Below the pieces are notes generated by a model. The model ran no database searches. It saw only the letters and a program-made list of their open reading frames with translations, and was not told the origin of the DNA. Below are positions 5,988 through 5,993 of a DNA stretch of 5,993 bases, one piece after another. Within the stretch, counting starts at the first letter, position 1. Each line of letters begins with the position of its first letter. The translations under genes were made by a program, and so were the position numbers. Source of the DNA: Archangium sp. (GTDB lineage Bacteria > Myxococcota > Myxococcia > Myxococcales > Myxococcaceae); NCBI GenBank assembly GCA_016793585.1, contig JAEUJR010000901.1:1-5993 (forward strand). The letters are read 5' to 3'.

Positions 5988-5993
5988 GCATGA

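Overview
All supported genes in this window lie on the minus strand and read right to left as one compact set of four envelope-protein genes. GC content is high, coding density is close to complete, and several features point to a myxobacterium or close relative (Myxococcota): Asp/Ala/Gly-rich 'DAG/DGG' linkers, Cys-rich MopE-type metal-binding repeats, and a Cys-Cys / hydrophobic / Arg-rich C-terminal tail of the MYXO-CTERM kind. The genus cannot be fixed from this sequence alone.

Layout in the direction of transcription: (1) 5953-4916, an exported protein with a TolB/CsgG-like N-terminal region, a PEGA domain and two transmembrane helices. Its reading frame stays open to the window edge, so its start is not certain. 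(2) 4919-4044, a small Cys-rich predicted lipoprotein with four CNGLDDDCDG-type acidic motifs. It overlaps gene 1 by 4 bp (ATGA) and has a good ribosome binding site. (3) After a 53-bp gap, 3990-1660, a 776-residue exported protein made of two beta-propeller regions that resemble bacterial beta-propeller phytases, joined by an Asp/Gly-repeat linker and ending in a surface-sorting tail. (4) After a 17-bp gap, 1642 to the left edge, a 5'-nucleotidase/UshA-type metallophosphoesterase with a predicted lipoprotein signal. It is cut by the window edge, so 547 residues are visible.

The spacing suggests one transcription unit, at least for genes 1-2 and genes 3-4. Genes 3 and 4 both resemble secreted phosphoester hydrolases, which suggests a cell-surface organic-phosphate module, but residues expected in an active propeller phytase are missing from both propeller copies, so gene 3 may bind rather than cleave. 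Genes 1 and 2 look like structural or metal-binding envelope components with no assignable reaction. No tRNA, rRNA, CRISPR array, transposon or confident terminator was seen. The plus strand carries only long open frames that are shadows of GC-rich minus-strand genes. No gene-free stretch exceeds about 55 bp.
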